Origin: Lentzea guizhouensis
GTDB taxonomy: Bacteria > Actinomycetota > Actinomycetes > Mycobacteriales > Pseudonocardiaceae
Assembly: GCF_001701025.1 (NCBI RefSeq)
Contig: NZ_CP016793.1
Location: forward strand, 6,696,001 to 6,760,000
Length of the DNA stretch: 64,000 nucleotides
Direction of reading: 5' to 3'
Position numbers and translations under genes: made by a program. This document shows, piece after piece, positions 8,587 to 16,467 of this stretch (its first letter is position 1; every line of letters begins with the position of its first letter). The notes beneath the pieces are model-generated. The model did no database searches, was not told the origin of the DNA, and worked only from the letters and a program-made list of their open reading frames with translations.

Positions 8587-9507
8587 TCAGATCAGCCCCT
8601 GCGAGGTCAGCCACTCCTGCGCGACCTCGTCCGGCTCGTCACCGTCGACGTCGACCTTGGCGTTGAGCTTCTGCATCTCCTCGGTGGTCAGCTTGTCCGC
8701 CATGGGCTTCAGCACGTCCGCGATCTTCGGGTGGCTCTTCAGCACGTCGGCCTGCAGCGTGAACCCGCCCTGGTAGATCGGGAAGAACGCCTTGTCGTCC
8801 TGCAGCACGGTCAGCCCGAGCGCGGCGATGCGACCGTCGGTGGCGAAGACCTCGCCGAAGTTGCAGTCCTTGCCGTCCTTGGTGGCGGTGTAGATGACGC
8901 CGGTGTCGAGCAGCTTGACGTTGTCCTTGGGCGCGTCGAAGGAGTACGTCTTCGAGACGCCGGGCCAGCCGTCGTCACGGGTGGAGAACTCGCTTTCGAT
9001 GCAGAACGTCTTCTCGTTCGCCGGGAGCTTCGCGATGTCGCTCATCTTCGTGACGTTGAGCTCCTTCGCCTTCTCGTTGCGGATCGCGAAGGTGTAGGTG
9101 TTGTTGAACGGCGCGGGCGCGACCCAGGCGATGCTCTTGGCCTCGTCGGCCTTCAGCACCGCGTCGAACTGCTCCTTCTCCGTCTTGAGCGGCTGGGTCT
9201 GCTTGTTGTAGGTGATCCAGGAGGTGCCGGTGTACTCCCAGTAGCCGACGAACTGCTTGTTCTCCAACGCCTGCCGCACGTTCGCCGAGCCCACCAGCTT
9301 GGTGTTGGCCTCCAGCGTGGCGCCGTGGGCGTTGAGCAGCTTCGTGGTCAGGTGGGCGAGGATGTACTGCTCGGCGAAGTCCTTCGAGCCGATCTGGCCG
9401 GACAGTCCTTTCAGGTCCTCGCTCTTGGCGGCGGTGTCGGCGGACGGGGAGCTCGAACAGGCGGCCAGCCCGAGGGCCAGCACGCCGATGAGGGCGCGCT
9501 TGTACAT
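8587..9507 (-). CDS. ProX/OpuAC-type ABC transporter binding lipoprotein
   Basis: The 306-residue protein has a lipoprotein signal (VLALGLAACSSSPS, cysteine at residue 17) and then IGSKDFAEQYILAHLTTKLL, the N-terminal motif of OpuAC/ProX binding proteins for quaternary ammonium osmolytes (the 'GSK.F.EQ..L' pattern). GYWEYTGTSW follows as in the same family. It would deliver choline, betaine, carnitine or a similar compound to the two permeases. AAAGGA precedes the ATG by eight bases. Its position before catabolic genes, rather than alone, suggests nutrient uptake rather than osmoprotection (inference). Confidence 0.9.
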   Translation of the reverse strand: MYKRALIGVLALGLAACSSSPSADTAAKSEDLKGLSGQIGSKDFAEQYILAHLTTKLLNAHGATLEANTKLVGSANVRQALENKQFVGYWEYTGTSWITYNKQTQPLKTEKEQFDAVLKADEAKSIAWVAPAPFNNTYTFAIRNEKAKELNVTKMSDIAKLPANEKTFCIESEFSTRDDGWPGVSKTYSFDAPKDNVKLLDTGVIYTATKDGKDCNFGEVFATDGRIAALGLTVLQDDKAFFPIYQGGFTLQADVLKSHPKIADVLKPMADKLTTEEMQKLNAKVDVDGDEPDEVAQEWLTSQGLI

Positions 9508-9544
9508 GGAAGGTCCTTTTGACGTTCGGTGTTCGGCGGAGGGG

Positions 9545-10291
9545 TTACAGACCGCGGGGGCGGACGAGGTCCTCGACGAGCCCGGCGGCCCAGTCGATGA
9601 GGACGGCGATCGAGGCGACGAGCACGGCGCCGACGACGATCACGGGGTAGCGCTGGAGCTTCAGGCCGTTCACGATCATGTCGCCGAGGCCACCGGCGTT
9701 GATGAAGGTCGCGATGGTGGCGACACCGACGGAGAACACCAGAGCGGTCCGCAGCCCGGCCAGGATCACCGGCGAGGCCAGCGGGAGCTCGATGCGCCAC
9801 AGCACCTGGCGCGGGGTCATGCCCATGCCCCTGGCGGCCTCGCGGGTGGCGTGGTCGACCTGTTCGAGGCCGGTCAGGGTGTTGCGCAGCACGGGCAGGA
9901 AGCAGTAGGCGACCAGCGAGATCAGGGCGGTGTAGAAGCCGGTCTGCCAGGCGATGGCCAGCAGGATCACCAGGCCGACCGCGGGTGTCGCCTGGCCGAT
10001 GTTGCCCAGGGCGATGACCAACGCGCGGACGGCCTTGGACCGCACGCGGTAGGCGGCGATCCCCGCGGGTATCGCGAGCAACGCCACGAGCGCGGACGAA
10101 ACCACGGTCAGCACCAGGTGTTCCTGCGTGCGGTCGAGGAGGTAGCCGGTGTTGAGCGTGCGTTGTTCGATCGAGTCGAGGGAGAGGGTGCTGAGCCAGA
10201 GGAAGAGCAGTGCCAGCACGACCACGACCGCGAGCGGCGTCACGAACCGCTTGAGCGCCAGGCGCTGCACCTGCCCGGTGTGGGCGGTCAT
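9545..10291 (-). CDS. OpuC/ProW-type ABC permease
   Basis: The 248-residue membrane protein has about six hydrophobic segments (first at residues 16-34). It carries the OpuCB/ProW loop TREAARGMGMTPRQVLWRIE near residues 140-160 and the family phrase 'NAGGLGDMIVNGL'. ATG 10291 overlaps the ATPase stop as ATGA, placing it third in the operon. A 37-base gap separates it from the binding protein. Together with the second permease it would form a hetero-dimeric channel, the usual layout of OpuC systems with OpuCB and OpuCD. Confidence 0.92.
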   Translation of the reverse strand: MTAHTGQVQRLALKRFVTPLAVVVVLALLFLWLSTLSLDSIEQRTLNTGYLLDRTQEHLVLTVVSSALVALLAIPAGIAAYRVRSKAVRALVIALGNIGQATPAVGLVILLAIAWQTGFYTALISLVAYCFLPVLRNTLTGLEQVDHATREAARGMGMTPRQVLWRIELPLASPVILAGLRTALVFSVGVATIATFINAGGLGDMIVNGLKLQRYPVIVVGAVLVASIAVLIDWAAGLVEDLVRPRGL

Positions 10292-11259
10292 GACGCCTCC
10301 ACCGGCTGCTTGGTCCTGTTCAGCGCGGCCGAGATCCGGGCGTGCGTCAACGAACCCCCGCCCCCGGACACGTTGACCCGGTCGGCACCGGTGACCACCA
10401 GCAGGTCCAGTGCGTCGCGCAGCGAGGCGTCGGCGTCGATCGCGGGCGCGGCGCTGTCCGGTGCGTCGAGCTCGACGTCGCTGATCGGGATCAACGCGAG
10501 GCGCATCAGACCGGCGCCGTGACCGATGAAGCTGGACACGTAGTCGTTGGCCGGGTTGGCGAGGATGTTCGCGGGCGTGTCGAACTGCTCGATCTGGCTG
10601 CGTTCGCTCAGCACCACGATCCGGTCGCCGAGCCGGATCGCCTCGTCGAAGTCGTGCGTGACGAAGATGATCGTCTTGCCGATCTCCGCCTGCAGCTTGA
10701 GGAACTCGGCCTGCAGCTTCTGCCGGGTGATCGGGTCGGTGGCGCCGAACGGCTCGTCCATCAGCATCACCGGCGGGTCGGCGGCCAGCGCGCGGGCGAC
10801 GCCGACGCGTTGCTGCTGACCGCCGGAGAGCTGCTTGGGGTAGCGGTGGGCGAACGTGCCGGGGTCGAGCTGGACGGTCCGCAGCAGCTCGTCGACGCGG
10901 TCGCTCGTGCGTTCCTTGGACCAGCCGAGCAGTTTCGGGACGGTGGCGATGTTCTCCGCGATCGTCATGTGCGGGAACAGGCCGATCTGCTGGATCACGT
11001 ACCCGATGTGGCGGCGCAGCTCGTTGGGGTCGAGGGCGAGGACGTCCTTGCCGTCGATGGTGATGGACCCGCTCGACGGCTCGATGATCCGGTTGATCAT
11101 CTTCATCGTCGTGGTCTTGCCGCAGCCGGACGGGCCGACGAACATGACGAGCTCGCCGGGCGCGACCGTCAGCGAGAAGTCCTCGACGGCGGCCTGCTGC
11201 TGGCCGGGGTAGCGCTTGGTGACGCGGCTCAGCTCGATGCCGACTCCAGGCTCAGACAC
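10288..11259 (-). CDS. OpuC/ProV-type ABC transporter ATPase with CBS-like tail
   Basis: The 323-residue ATPase has an intact Walker A (FVGPSGCGKTTTMKM, about residue 38), signature KQLSGGQQQRVGVARAL, Walker B VMLMDEPFGATD and the switch His in FVTHDFDEA. Residues about 255-320 are a shortened CBS-like region (IDADASLRDALDLLVV). In OpuA the CBS domains sense ionic strength; here only part of a pair is present, so osmotic gating is doubtful. GTG 11259 overlaps the end of the first permease gene by eight bases. It energises the importer of this operon. Confidence 0.92.
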   Translation of the reverse strand: MSEPGVGIELSRVTKRYPGQQQAAVEDFSLTVAPGELVMFVGPSGCGKTTTMKMINRIIEPSSGSITIDGKDVLALDPNELRRHIGYVIQQIGLFPHMTIAENIATVPKLLGWSKERTSDRVDELLRTVQLDPGTFAHRYPKQLSGGQQQRVGVARALAADPPVMLMDEPFGATDPITRQKLQAEFLKLQAEIGKTIIFVTHDFDEAIRLGDRIVVLSERSQIEQFDTPANILANPANDYVSSFIGHGAGLMRLALIPISDVELDAPDSAAPAIDADASLRDALDLLVVTGADRVNVSGGGGSLTHARISAALNRTKQPVEAS

Positions 11260-11905
11260 GGAGACCCCTCGAGGTGCTGTAGCGGGCGATCAGGACGAAG
11301 GCACCGTCGATCAGCAGTGCCAGCAGCACGACGCAGAGCGTGCCGGAGAGCGCGAAGTTGAGCGCGTTGACCGAACCGAGCGACGACAGGCCGCGGAAGA
11401 TGTAGAGCCCGAGCCCCGGCCCCGCGACGTAGGCAGCGATCGCCGCGATGCCGACGGTCAGCTGCGCGGCCACCCGGATGCCGGTCACGATCACCGGCCA
11501 CGCGAGCGGCAGCTGGATGCTCAGCAGGGTCTTCATTGGCGTCATCCCCATGCCCCTGGCGGACTCGACGATGTGGTGCGGGACCTCCCTGAGGCCGACC
11601 ACGGTGTTCCGCACGATCGGCAGCAGCGAGTAGAAGACCAGCGACACCACCGTGGGTGCCCACCCGAGCCCGAGCACCGGGCTGAGCAGGGCCAGCAGCG
11701 CCAGCGACGGGATCGTGATGGCGATGCCCGCCGCGGTCAGCGCCGTGGCACGGGGGATGTCGCGGTCCCACACCAGCAGCCCGACCAGCACGCCGAGCAC
11801 GGTGGCCAGTGCCAGGGACAGAGCCACGACGGCGAGGTGTTGCAGCGTCAGGGTGACGAGGTCTTCCCAGCGGCGGGCCAGGAAGTCGTCGAACGTTCCG
11901 GTCAC
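11252..11905 (-). CDS. OpuC/ProW-type ABC permease (first gene of operon)
   Basis: The 217-residue permease has about five to six hydrophobic segments and the coupling loop ESARGMGMTPMKTLLSIQ near residues 107-125, matching its partner. The longer open frame upstream would add about 90 basic, low-complexity residues that cross the regulator promoter. GTG 11905 is chosen because GGAGGG lies eight to ten bases before it and the protein then begins TGTFDDFLARRWED, a normal OpuC permease N-terminus. It is the promoter-proximal gene of the operon and faces the IclR gene across 115 bases that hold two palindromes. Confidence 0.88.
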   Translation of the reverse strand: MTGTFDDFLARRWEDLVTLTLQHLAVVALSLALATVLGVLVGLLVWDRDIPRATALTAAGIAITIPSLALLALLSPVLGLGWAPTVVSLVFYSLLPIVRNTVVGLREVPHHIVESARGMGMTPMKTLLSIQLPLAWPVIVTGIRVAAQLTVGIAAIAAYVAGPGLGLYIFRGLSSLGSVNALNFALSGTLCVVLLALLIDGAFVLIARYSTSRGLRV

Positions 11906-11966
11906 GGGGTGCGCCCTCCTTTCGGCGACGGTGCCGATGGCCGGGAACGGTAGATTTTCGGTTGTC

Positions 11967-12000
11967 TTGTGCACAACAGGTGTTGGCCATATGGCAACAC
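11967..12000. promoter_or_regulatory. two palindromes in the divergent permease/IclR promoter
   Basis: TTGTGCACAA (11967-11976) is a perfect 10-bp palindrome. A second, near-perfect palindrome at 11980-12000 has arms GTGTTG and CAACAC around a CCATATGG-like centre. Both lie in the 115 bases between the operon start (11905) and the IclR ATG (12021). IclR proteins usually bind such inverted repeats in their own divergent promoter, so these are the likely operators. Inference from position and symmetry only. Confidence 0.55.
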
Positions 12001-12020
12001 GCCTCGTAGAGTGCCGTGCC

Positions 12021-12863
12021 ATGCCTGGATCTTCACGTCGCAACTCAGCCGGTCTGGCCCGGGACATCGAGGTGCTGGAGGTGCTCGGCCGGCCGGAGGC
12101 GGTGCAGGCGGGCGGCCTCGGCGTGGTCCGGATCGCGGCACTGGTCGGCCGGGACAAGACGGTGGTGTCCCGCACGCTCGCGACGCTGGCGGACAGCGGC
12201 CTGGTCGACCGCGACCCGGAGTCCCTGAGCTACCGGCTGGGGTCACGGCTGTACGCGTTGGCGGCGCGCACGTCGGAGGGCGCGCTGGCGTGGAACGCGC
12301 GTGGACACCTGAAGCACCTCGCACAGGTGACACGCGAGACGGCGCACCTGTGCGTGCTGCGCGGCGGGAACGTGCTGACGCTGATGAGCGAGCTGAGCCC
12401 GAACCGCTTCCACACCACCGGGTGGGAGGGCGTGACGACCGCCGCCTGGCGCACGCCGTCGGGGCGCGCGTTGATCAGCGACTGGGACGCGGAGTCGCTG
12501 TCGGTCTGGTACGCCGAGCACGGCCACGACGAGGCGGTGCTGGAGGCGGGGGAGCGCGCCGACTCGACGTTCGCGGTGCTGGAACGCCCGTCACCGCGCC
12601 CGAACGCGATCAGCGACCTGGACTCGTTGGTGGCGGAGCTGAAGCGCGTCCGGGAGCGGGGCTACGCGACGTCGGACGAGGAGCTGGAACGCGGCGTGGT
12701 CGCGGCTTCGGCGCCGGTGTACGACTTCACGTCGCGGATCGTGGCGGCGTTGAACGTGTCGGCGCCGAAGGAGCGGATCGGGGCGCAGCTGGACAAGCTG
12801 GGGCGGATCGTGTCGGGGGCGGCGCGGGACCTGTCGGCGGCGCTGGGCTACTCGGCTCAGTGA
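12021..12863 (+). CDS. IclR-family transcription regulator
   Basis: The 280-residue protein has an N-terminal winged helix at about residues 15-75 (IAALVGRDKTVVSRTLATLADSGLVDRD as recognition region), followed by an IclR effector domain (AHLCVLRGGNVLTLMSEL, TAAWRTPSGRALISDW, RERGYATSDEELERGVVAASAPVYD). ATG 12021 is chosen since the longer frame upstream runs through the divergent promoter. It faces the ten-gene transport/catabolic operon and most likely controls it in response to the substrate or an intermediate. No strong ribosome site is visible. Confidence 0.9.
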   Translation: MPGSSRRNSAGLARDIEVLEVLGRPEAVQAGGLGVVRIAALVGRDKTVVSRTLATLADSGLVDRDPESLSYRLGSRLYALAARTSEGALAWNARGHLKHLAQVTRETAHLCVLRGGNVLTLMSELSPNRFHTTGWEGVTTAAWRTPSGRALISDWDAESLSVWYAEHGHDEAVLEAGERADSTFAVLERPSPRPNAISDLDSLVAELKRVRERGYATSDEELERGVVAASAPVYDFTSRIVAALNVSAPKERIGAQLDKLGRIVSGAARDLSAALGYSAQ

Positions 12864-12926
12864 TCAGTTCAAAATGAGCTGGCGTGTCGGATTTGCCTGC
12901 GGCGCAGGGCGTTCCAAGATCCCGGC

Positions 12927-13115
12927 GTGCGTGAGGAGGTCTTGACCGACGAGCTGTGAGCTCGGCTGGAACCGGCTGTCCACCGCCTTGTTCGGTGCCT
13001 CGGGCTCAACCTGTTGGCGGCGGTTGACCGAGCGGCACGGGCGGGAGTCTGGCAACAGCTGTGCGAGCGGCTGCTCGCCGAACTGCGCGCCGACGGGCTC
13101 GCGGCCGGGTGGCGT
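12927..13115 (+). pseudogene. IS5-type transposase remnant
   Basis: Read in one frame this stretch gives VREEVLTDEL, a TGA where the family has Trp, then ARLEP. After what looks like an internal deletion it continues with RAGVWQQLCERLLAELRADG. Both pieces are hallmark N-terminal segments of IS5-family transposases of actinomycetes ('LTDELWARIEPLLP' and 'GVWQRLHE.LL..LRAAG'). Only about 60 codons remain, with a stop and no DDE residues. It fills most of the 276-base space between the IclR gene and the TelA operon. Exact ends are uncertain. Confidence 0.65.
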
Positions 13116-13139
13116 TCCCGGTTGGGCGGCCTTCCGGGC

Positions 13140-13727
13140 TCACTCGCCGCGGTCCTCCAGGTACCGGCCGTGGTCCGCCTGCCGTTGCGCGTCCGCCGCG
13201 TGGAACCGCTCCGCCACCCGCACCGCATCGGTCTGCAGCAGTTCCAGCTGCCGCACCAGCTCCGTCCCCGACCCGCGCGCGGCGGCGTACCACCACGGCA
13301 GGTTCAGGTACGACTGCACCGACAACGGCAGGTCCGTCCCGATCAACCGGGTCACGGCGTGCAACGCGTCCGGGTCACCGCGCAGCTCCCGCGGCCGGTC
13401 GAGCATGCCGCGCAACACCTCCGCGATCTCGCCCAGCTTCGGGGCGACCTCCGCCGGAACCCGGCCGCCGAAGCCGTGCACGCGCAGGACCAGCGCGTCC
13501 AGTTCGGACCGCAGCTGCCCGGCCTCCTCCTCGGGATCGGTGACCAGCACGACCTTCTCGGGCGGTGCGGCCAGCGCGCCGACGCCGTAGAGTCCGGCGA
13601 CCACGAGCACCCAGTACGAGCCCGCGAGGCCGGCGAAGTGCAGGACCAGGCCCAGCAGGCCGCCGGCGCACCCGGCGAGGTTCTTCCAGGAGGCGAGGTA
13701 GCGCAGGACCGGGTTACTGGTAGCCAC
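13140..13727 (-). CDS. small membrane protein of the TelA operon (unknown function)
   Basis: The 195-residue protein has two hydrophobic segments at about residues 15-55 (LAGCAGGLLGLVLHFAGLAGS and YWVLVVAGLYGVGALAA), then a helical cytoplasmic part rich in Glu, Leu and Arg (VTDPEEEAGQLRSELDALVLRVHGFGGRVP). Similar short proteins near telA are sometimes labelled '5-bromo-4-chloroindolyl phosphate hydrolysis'; I see no catalytic motif. GTG 13727 overlaps the end of the VWA gene by 14 bases, so it is the last gene of a coupled four-gene unit. It may dock the TelA/VWA proteins at the membrane (inference). Confidence 0.75.
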   Translation of the reverse strand: MATSNPVLRYLASWKNLAGCAGGLLGLVLHFAGLAGSYWVLVVAGLYGVGALAAPPEKVVLVTDPEEEAGQLRSELDALVLRVHGFGGRVPAEVAPKLGEIAEVLRGMLDRPRELRGDPDALHAVTRLIGTDLPLSVQSYLNLPWWYAAARGSGTELVRQLELLQTDAVRVAERFHAADAQRQADHGRYLEDRGE

Positions 13728-15327
13728 GGATCTCCTTGAAGGCGGCCGAGAGCGAGCGGCTGCGGGCGTCGAACACCTTGCCGCCGCTCATCTTCGCCAC
13801 CCGTTCCATCTCGGAGGTGGCGCTCTCTCCGAACAGCACCGGGAAGACCGGGATGCCCTTCAGGTTCTGCGGCAGGGTCGCGTGGAACACCGAGAAGTCC
13901 TCGACGTCCTCGGAACCGGTGTTCTCGCCGTCGGTCATCAGCACGATCGAGGTGAAGCGGTCGGGGTCGGCGTTGATCTGTTCGCGCAGCACGTCGTACC
14001 CGCTGCGCAGGCTGCTGTAGATCGCGGTGCCGCCGCTTGCGTTCAACGCCTTCGCCGAGCTGCCGATCTGGTCGAGCACCGGGCGCGCGTTGTCCTGCGG
14101 CACCTCGTACTTCTGCGGGGAGCGGGGGCCGCTGTTGAACGGCAGCAGCGTCACCTGCTCGCGGCCGTGGAAGCGGTTGAACTTGCCGGCCAGCGAGGAG
14201 TCGGCGCCGGTGAGACCGACGACGGCCTCGCGCAGGCCCTCGATCGGGTCACCCTCCATCGAGCCGGACGTGTCGAGCACGTACAGCGTGCGGGACGGGC
14301 GGCGCAGCTGGTCGAAGTACGTGGTGACCAGACCGTCCACAGCGGACTGGCTGCCGGGGAAGGGCAGCTCCACCAGGTCGCGCACCGCGAACTTCCGGTC
14401 GAGCGGCACCTGCGGCACGACCGGTCGCCGGTGCGTGGAGTCCATGATCTTGCGCTGGACGTCGGCCGACTTCAAGTGGTCCGACAGCTTCTGGTGCGCC
14501 TCACGGGCGTCCGAGGTCGCGCTCGTCAGCAGGGTCAGCGGGTAGTCGGCGGTGACCACGCCGTCGTTCGGGTAGATCAACGTCAACGGCTGCGGCGTGG
14601 AAGCGTTGAGCGACAACAACACCGACTCGTAGTTGATCAGACCGTCCACTTTGGTGCCGGGGTCCTCGCCCTTCGCCCGCCGCGCGTACGCCTCCGACAG
14701 CCAGCCGGACGACCCGGCCGACATCGTCTGCGCCGAGAAGAACTCCTTGAGCTGCGGGGAGACCGCGGAGATCTTCGCGGCGTCCAGCGCGGAACCCGAG
14801 CCGGACAACGCCGCCGCCACCCCGACGAGCGCGGAGAAGCCGGAGTTCGAGGCCGACGGGTCGGTCATGCCGTAGGAGAACTTCTTCTGCCCGGCCGCCG
14901 CGGCGATCTCCGCCCAGCCGACCTGCTTGCCGTCCCAGCCCAGCTCCCGCACCTTCGCGGCGGGCAGCCCGAGCACGACGGGGGAGCCCATCACCTTCGT
15001 GGCCGTGCCAAGGCGTTTCTGGGCCTCCGGCACGAGTTCGAGGTAGCGGTTGGACGAGAACCACACCGCGTCGAACCCCTGTTCGGCGGTGCCGGACGCG
15101 ACCTTCTCGGCACCCTCGATCGTGCCGGTGAAGCTGAGCTTCACCGTGACACCGGTGGCCTTGGCGGCCTCGTCCAAGATCGGCTGCAGGTCGGCGAGCT
15201 CGCTGCCGGCGAGCACGCGCAGGACGCCGGCCTCGGCCTCGCCGACAGGTCTGATCGGGTCGGGGTCGTCGGAACACCCCGCGAGCAGCGCCACGGCGGC
15301 GACTGCCGGGATGAGGCGGCGGATCAT
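13714..15327 (-). CDS. lipoprotein with binding-protein and VWA domains
   Basis: The 537-residue protein has a lipobox (LLAGCSDD, cysteine near residue 18). Residues about 30-300 form a molybdate/sulfate-type binding-protein domain (VLRVLAGSELADLQPILDEAAK, FDAVWFSSNRYLEL, GMTDPSASNSGFSAL). Residues about 345-530 form a von Willebrand A domain with the metal-site motif DTSGSMEGD, a downstream Thr/Gly loop (SGGTAIYSSL) and MTDGENTG. It is an extracytoplasmic protein, coupled by ATGA overlap to telA. Fusion of a solute-binding lobe to a VWA domain suggests ligand-dependent assembly with the other binding protein of the operon. Function unknown. Confidence 0.85.
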   Translation of the reverse strand: MIRRLIPAVAAVALLAGCSDDPDPIRPVGEAEAGVLRVLAGSELADLQPILDEAAKATGVTVKLSFTGTIEGAEKVASGTAEQGFDAVWFSSNRYLELVPEAQKRLGTATKVMGSPVVLGLPAAKVRELGWDGKQVGWAEIAAAAGQKKFSYGMTDPSASNSGFSALVGVAAALSGSGSALDAAKISAVSPQLKEFFSAQTMSAGSSGWLSEAYARRAKGEDPGTKVDGLINYESVLLSLNASTPQPLTLIYPNDGVVTADYPLTLLTSATSDAREAHQKLSDHLKSADVQRKIMDSTHRRPVVPQVPLDRKFAVRDLVELPFPGSQSAVDGLVTTYFDQLRRPSRTLYVLDTSGSMEGDPIEGLREAVVGLTGADSSLAGKFNRFHGREQVTLLPFNSGPRSPQKYEVPQDNARPVLDQIGSSAKALNASGGTAIYSSLRSGYDVLREQINADPDRFTSIVLMTDGENTGSEDVEDFSVFHATLPQNLKGIPVFPVLFGESATSEMERVAKMSGGKVFDARSRSLSAAFKEIRGYQ

Positions 15328-16466
15328 GCTTGCTCCTCTGCACCGCGCACGCGGCTCAGGTGGTCGTGGGCGCGCCGGATCTCGAAGTCCAGCGCCTGCA
15401 CGGTGCCGGCCATCGAGTCGGCCGCGCGGGCCTTGAAGGTGTCGATCGCGTCGATCGCCGCGTAGATCTGGTCGAACGAGGTCCGCACGGCCTCGACGCC
15501 GACGGCGGGAGTGGCGGCGATGCGCTGGATGTCCTGACCCTGCGACGACATCAGCGCCGCGTTGGACTTCAGGATCGAGTCGGTCAGCCCGCGCACGGCG
15601 TCGACCTGGTCGATCACCTCGCGCTGCCCGGCGAGCGCCGCGGCGACCGCGACCCCGATGCGCAGCGCCGTGACGGTCGTGCCGACCGCCCGTTCGATGC
15701 CCTTGATCAGCTCGTCGTTGTTGCGGCGCACGACGTCGAGCGCCAGGTACCCCTGCGCGCAGACGGCGAGCTGGGTCAGCAGGTCCTGGTGCCGTTGCCT
15801 CAGCCCGAACAGCACGTCGGCGCGCAACGCGTTGGCCCGTCCCGGATCCGACAGGTCGAGGATCTGCACCTGCCGTTCGACCGCCTCGTCCATCTCACCG
15901 GCGAGCGCGGCGTCCTGCGACAGCTTGGTCATCAGGTCCCACAACCGCTGCCGCTCGCCCTTGATGGCCGCGTTGTCCCGTTTGAGCGCGTCCTGCCCGG
16001 ACCGCAGCTTCAGCACGATCCGGTTGACCGGCTCGTCGGCCGCCCGCAACCGCGCCAGCAGGCCCTTCGCGGCGTTGCCACCGGGGAGGAACCCGAGGAC
16101 CTTGCGGCCGGTCAGCTTCGACAGGTCCTGCGGGTCGAGCTCGCGCACCGACCGGCGCAGCTCGGTCAGGCTCGTCGACACCTGCGTGGTGTTCGGCGAC
16201 TGCACCGAGGCCAGCGTGCGGTCGAGCATCCGGCCGGCGACCTGCGCGGCCACCCGCATCTCCGCCTCGCCGAGCACGAGTGCCTCATCCACGATCCGGC
16301 TGAAGTCCGGCGACTGCGGGTCAACGGCGTTCAAGGCGTCGATGAACGCCTGGGCCTGCGCTGACAGCTCGGTGCGGGTGTCGTCGGCGACGGGGATGAG
16401 CCCGGCCGCCCGCTCGACCGGGACCGGCTCGACGGGGTCCGGGGGAGTGAGCACGAAGTCCGTCAT
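15324..16466 (-). CDS. telA: TelA-family toxic anion resistance protein
   Basis: The 380-residue protein is almost wholly helical, as expected for TelA/KlaA. It has FIDALNAVDPQSPDF near residue 42, the family core GRKVLGFLPGGNAAKGLLARL near residue 120, and long coiled helices through IGVAVAAALAGQREVIDQVDAVRGLTDSIL. TelA proteins were named from plasmid tellurite resistance, but their biochemical role is unclear; comparative genomics places them with Ter and VWA proteins in a membrane-linked stress response. It has ATG 16466, one base after the upstream stop, and an ATGA overlap with the VWA gene. I infer that it is the cytoplasmic scaffold of the operon. Confidence 0.9.
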   Translation of the reverse strand: MTDFVLTPPDPVEPVPVERAAGLIPVADDTRTELSAQAQAFIDALNAVDPQSPDFSRIVDEALVLGEAEMRVAAQVAGRMLDRTLASVQSPNTTQVSTSLTELRRSVRELDPQDLSKLTGRKVLGFLPGGNAAKGLLARLRAADEPVNRIVLKLRSGQDALKRDNAAIKGERQRLWDLMTKLSQDAALAGEMDEAVERQVQILDLSDPGRANALRADVLFGLRQRHQDLLTQLAVCAQGYLALDVVRRNNDELIKGIERAVGTTVTALRIGVAVAAALAGQREVIDQVDAVRGLTDSILKSNAALMSSQGQDIQRIAATPAVGVEAVRTSFDQIYAAIDAIDTFKARAADSMAGTVQALDFEIRRAHDHLSRVRGAEEQA

Positions 16467-16467
16467 G

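Noticed and set aside
13140..13727. Phosphatase function for the small TelA-operon membrane protein
   Set aside because: The label used for some relatives comes from an indirect phenotype; no phosphatase motif can be seen.
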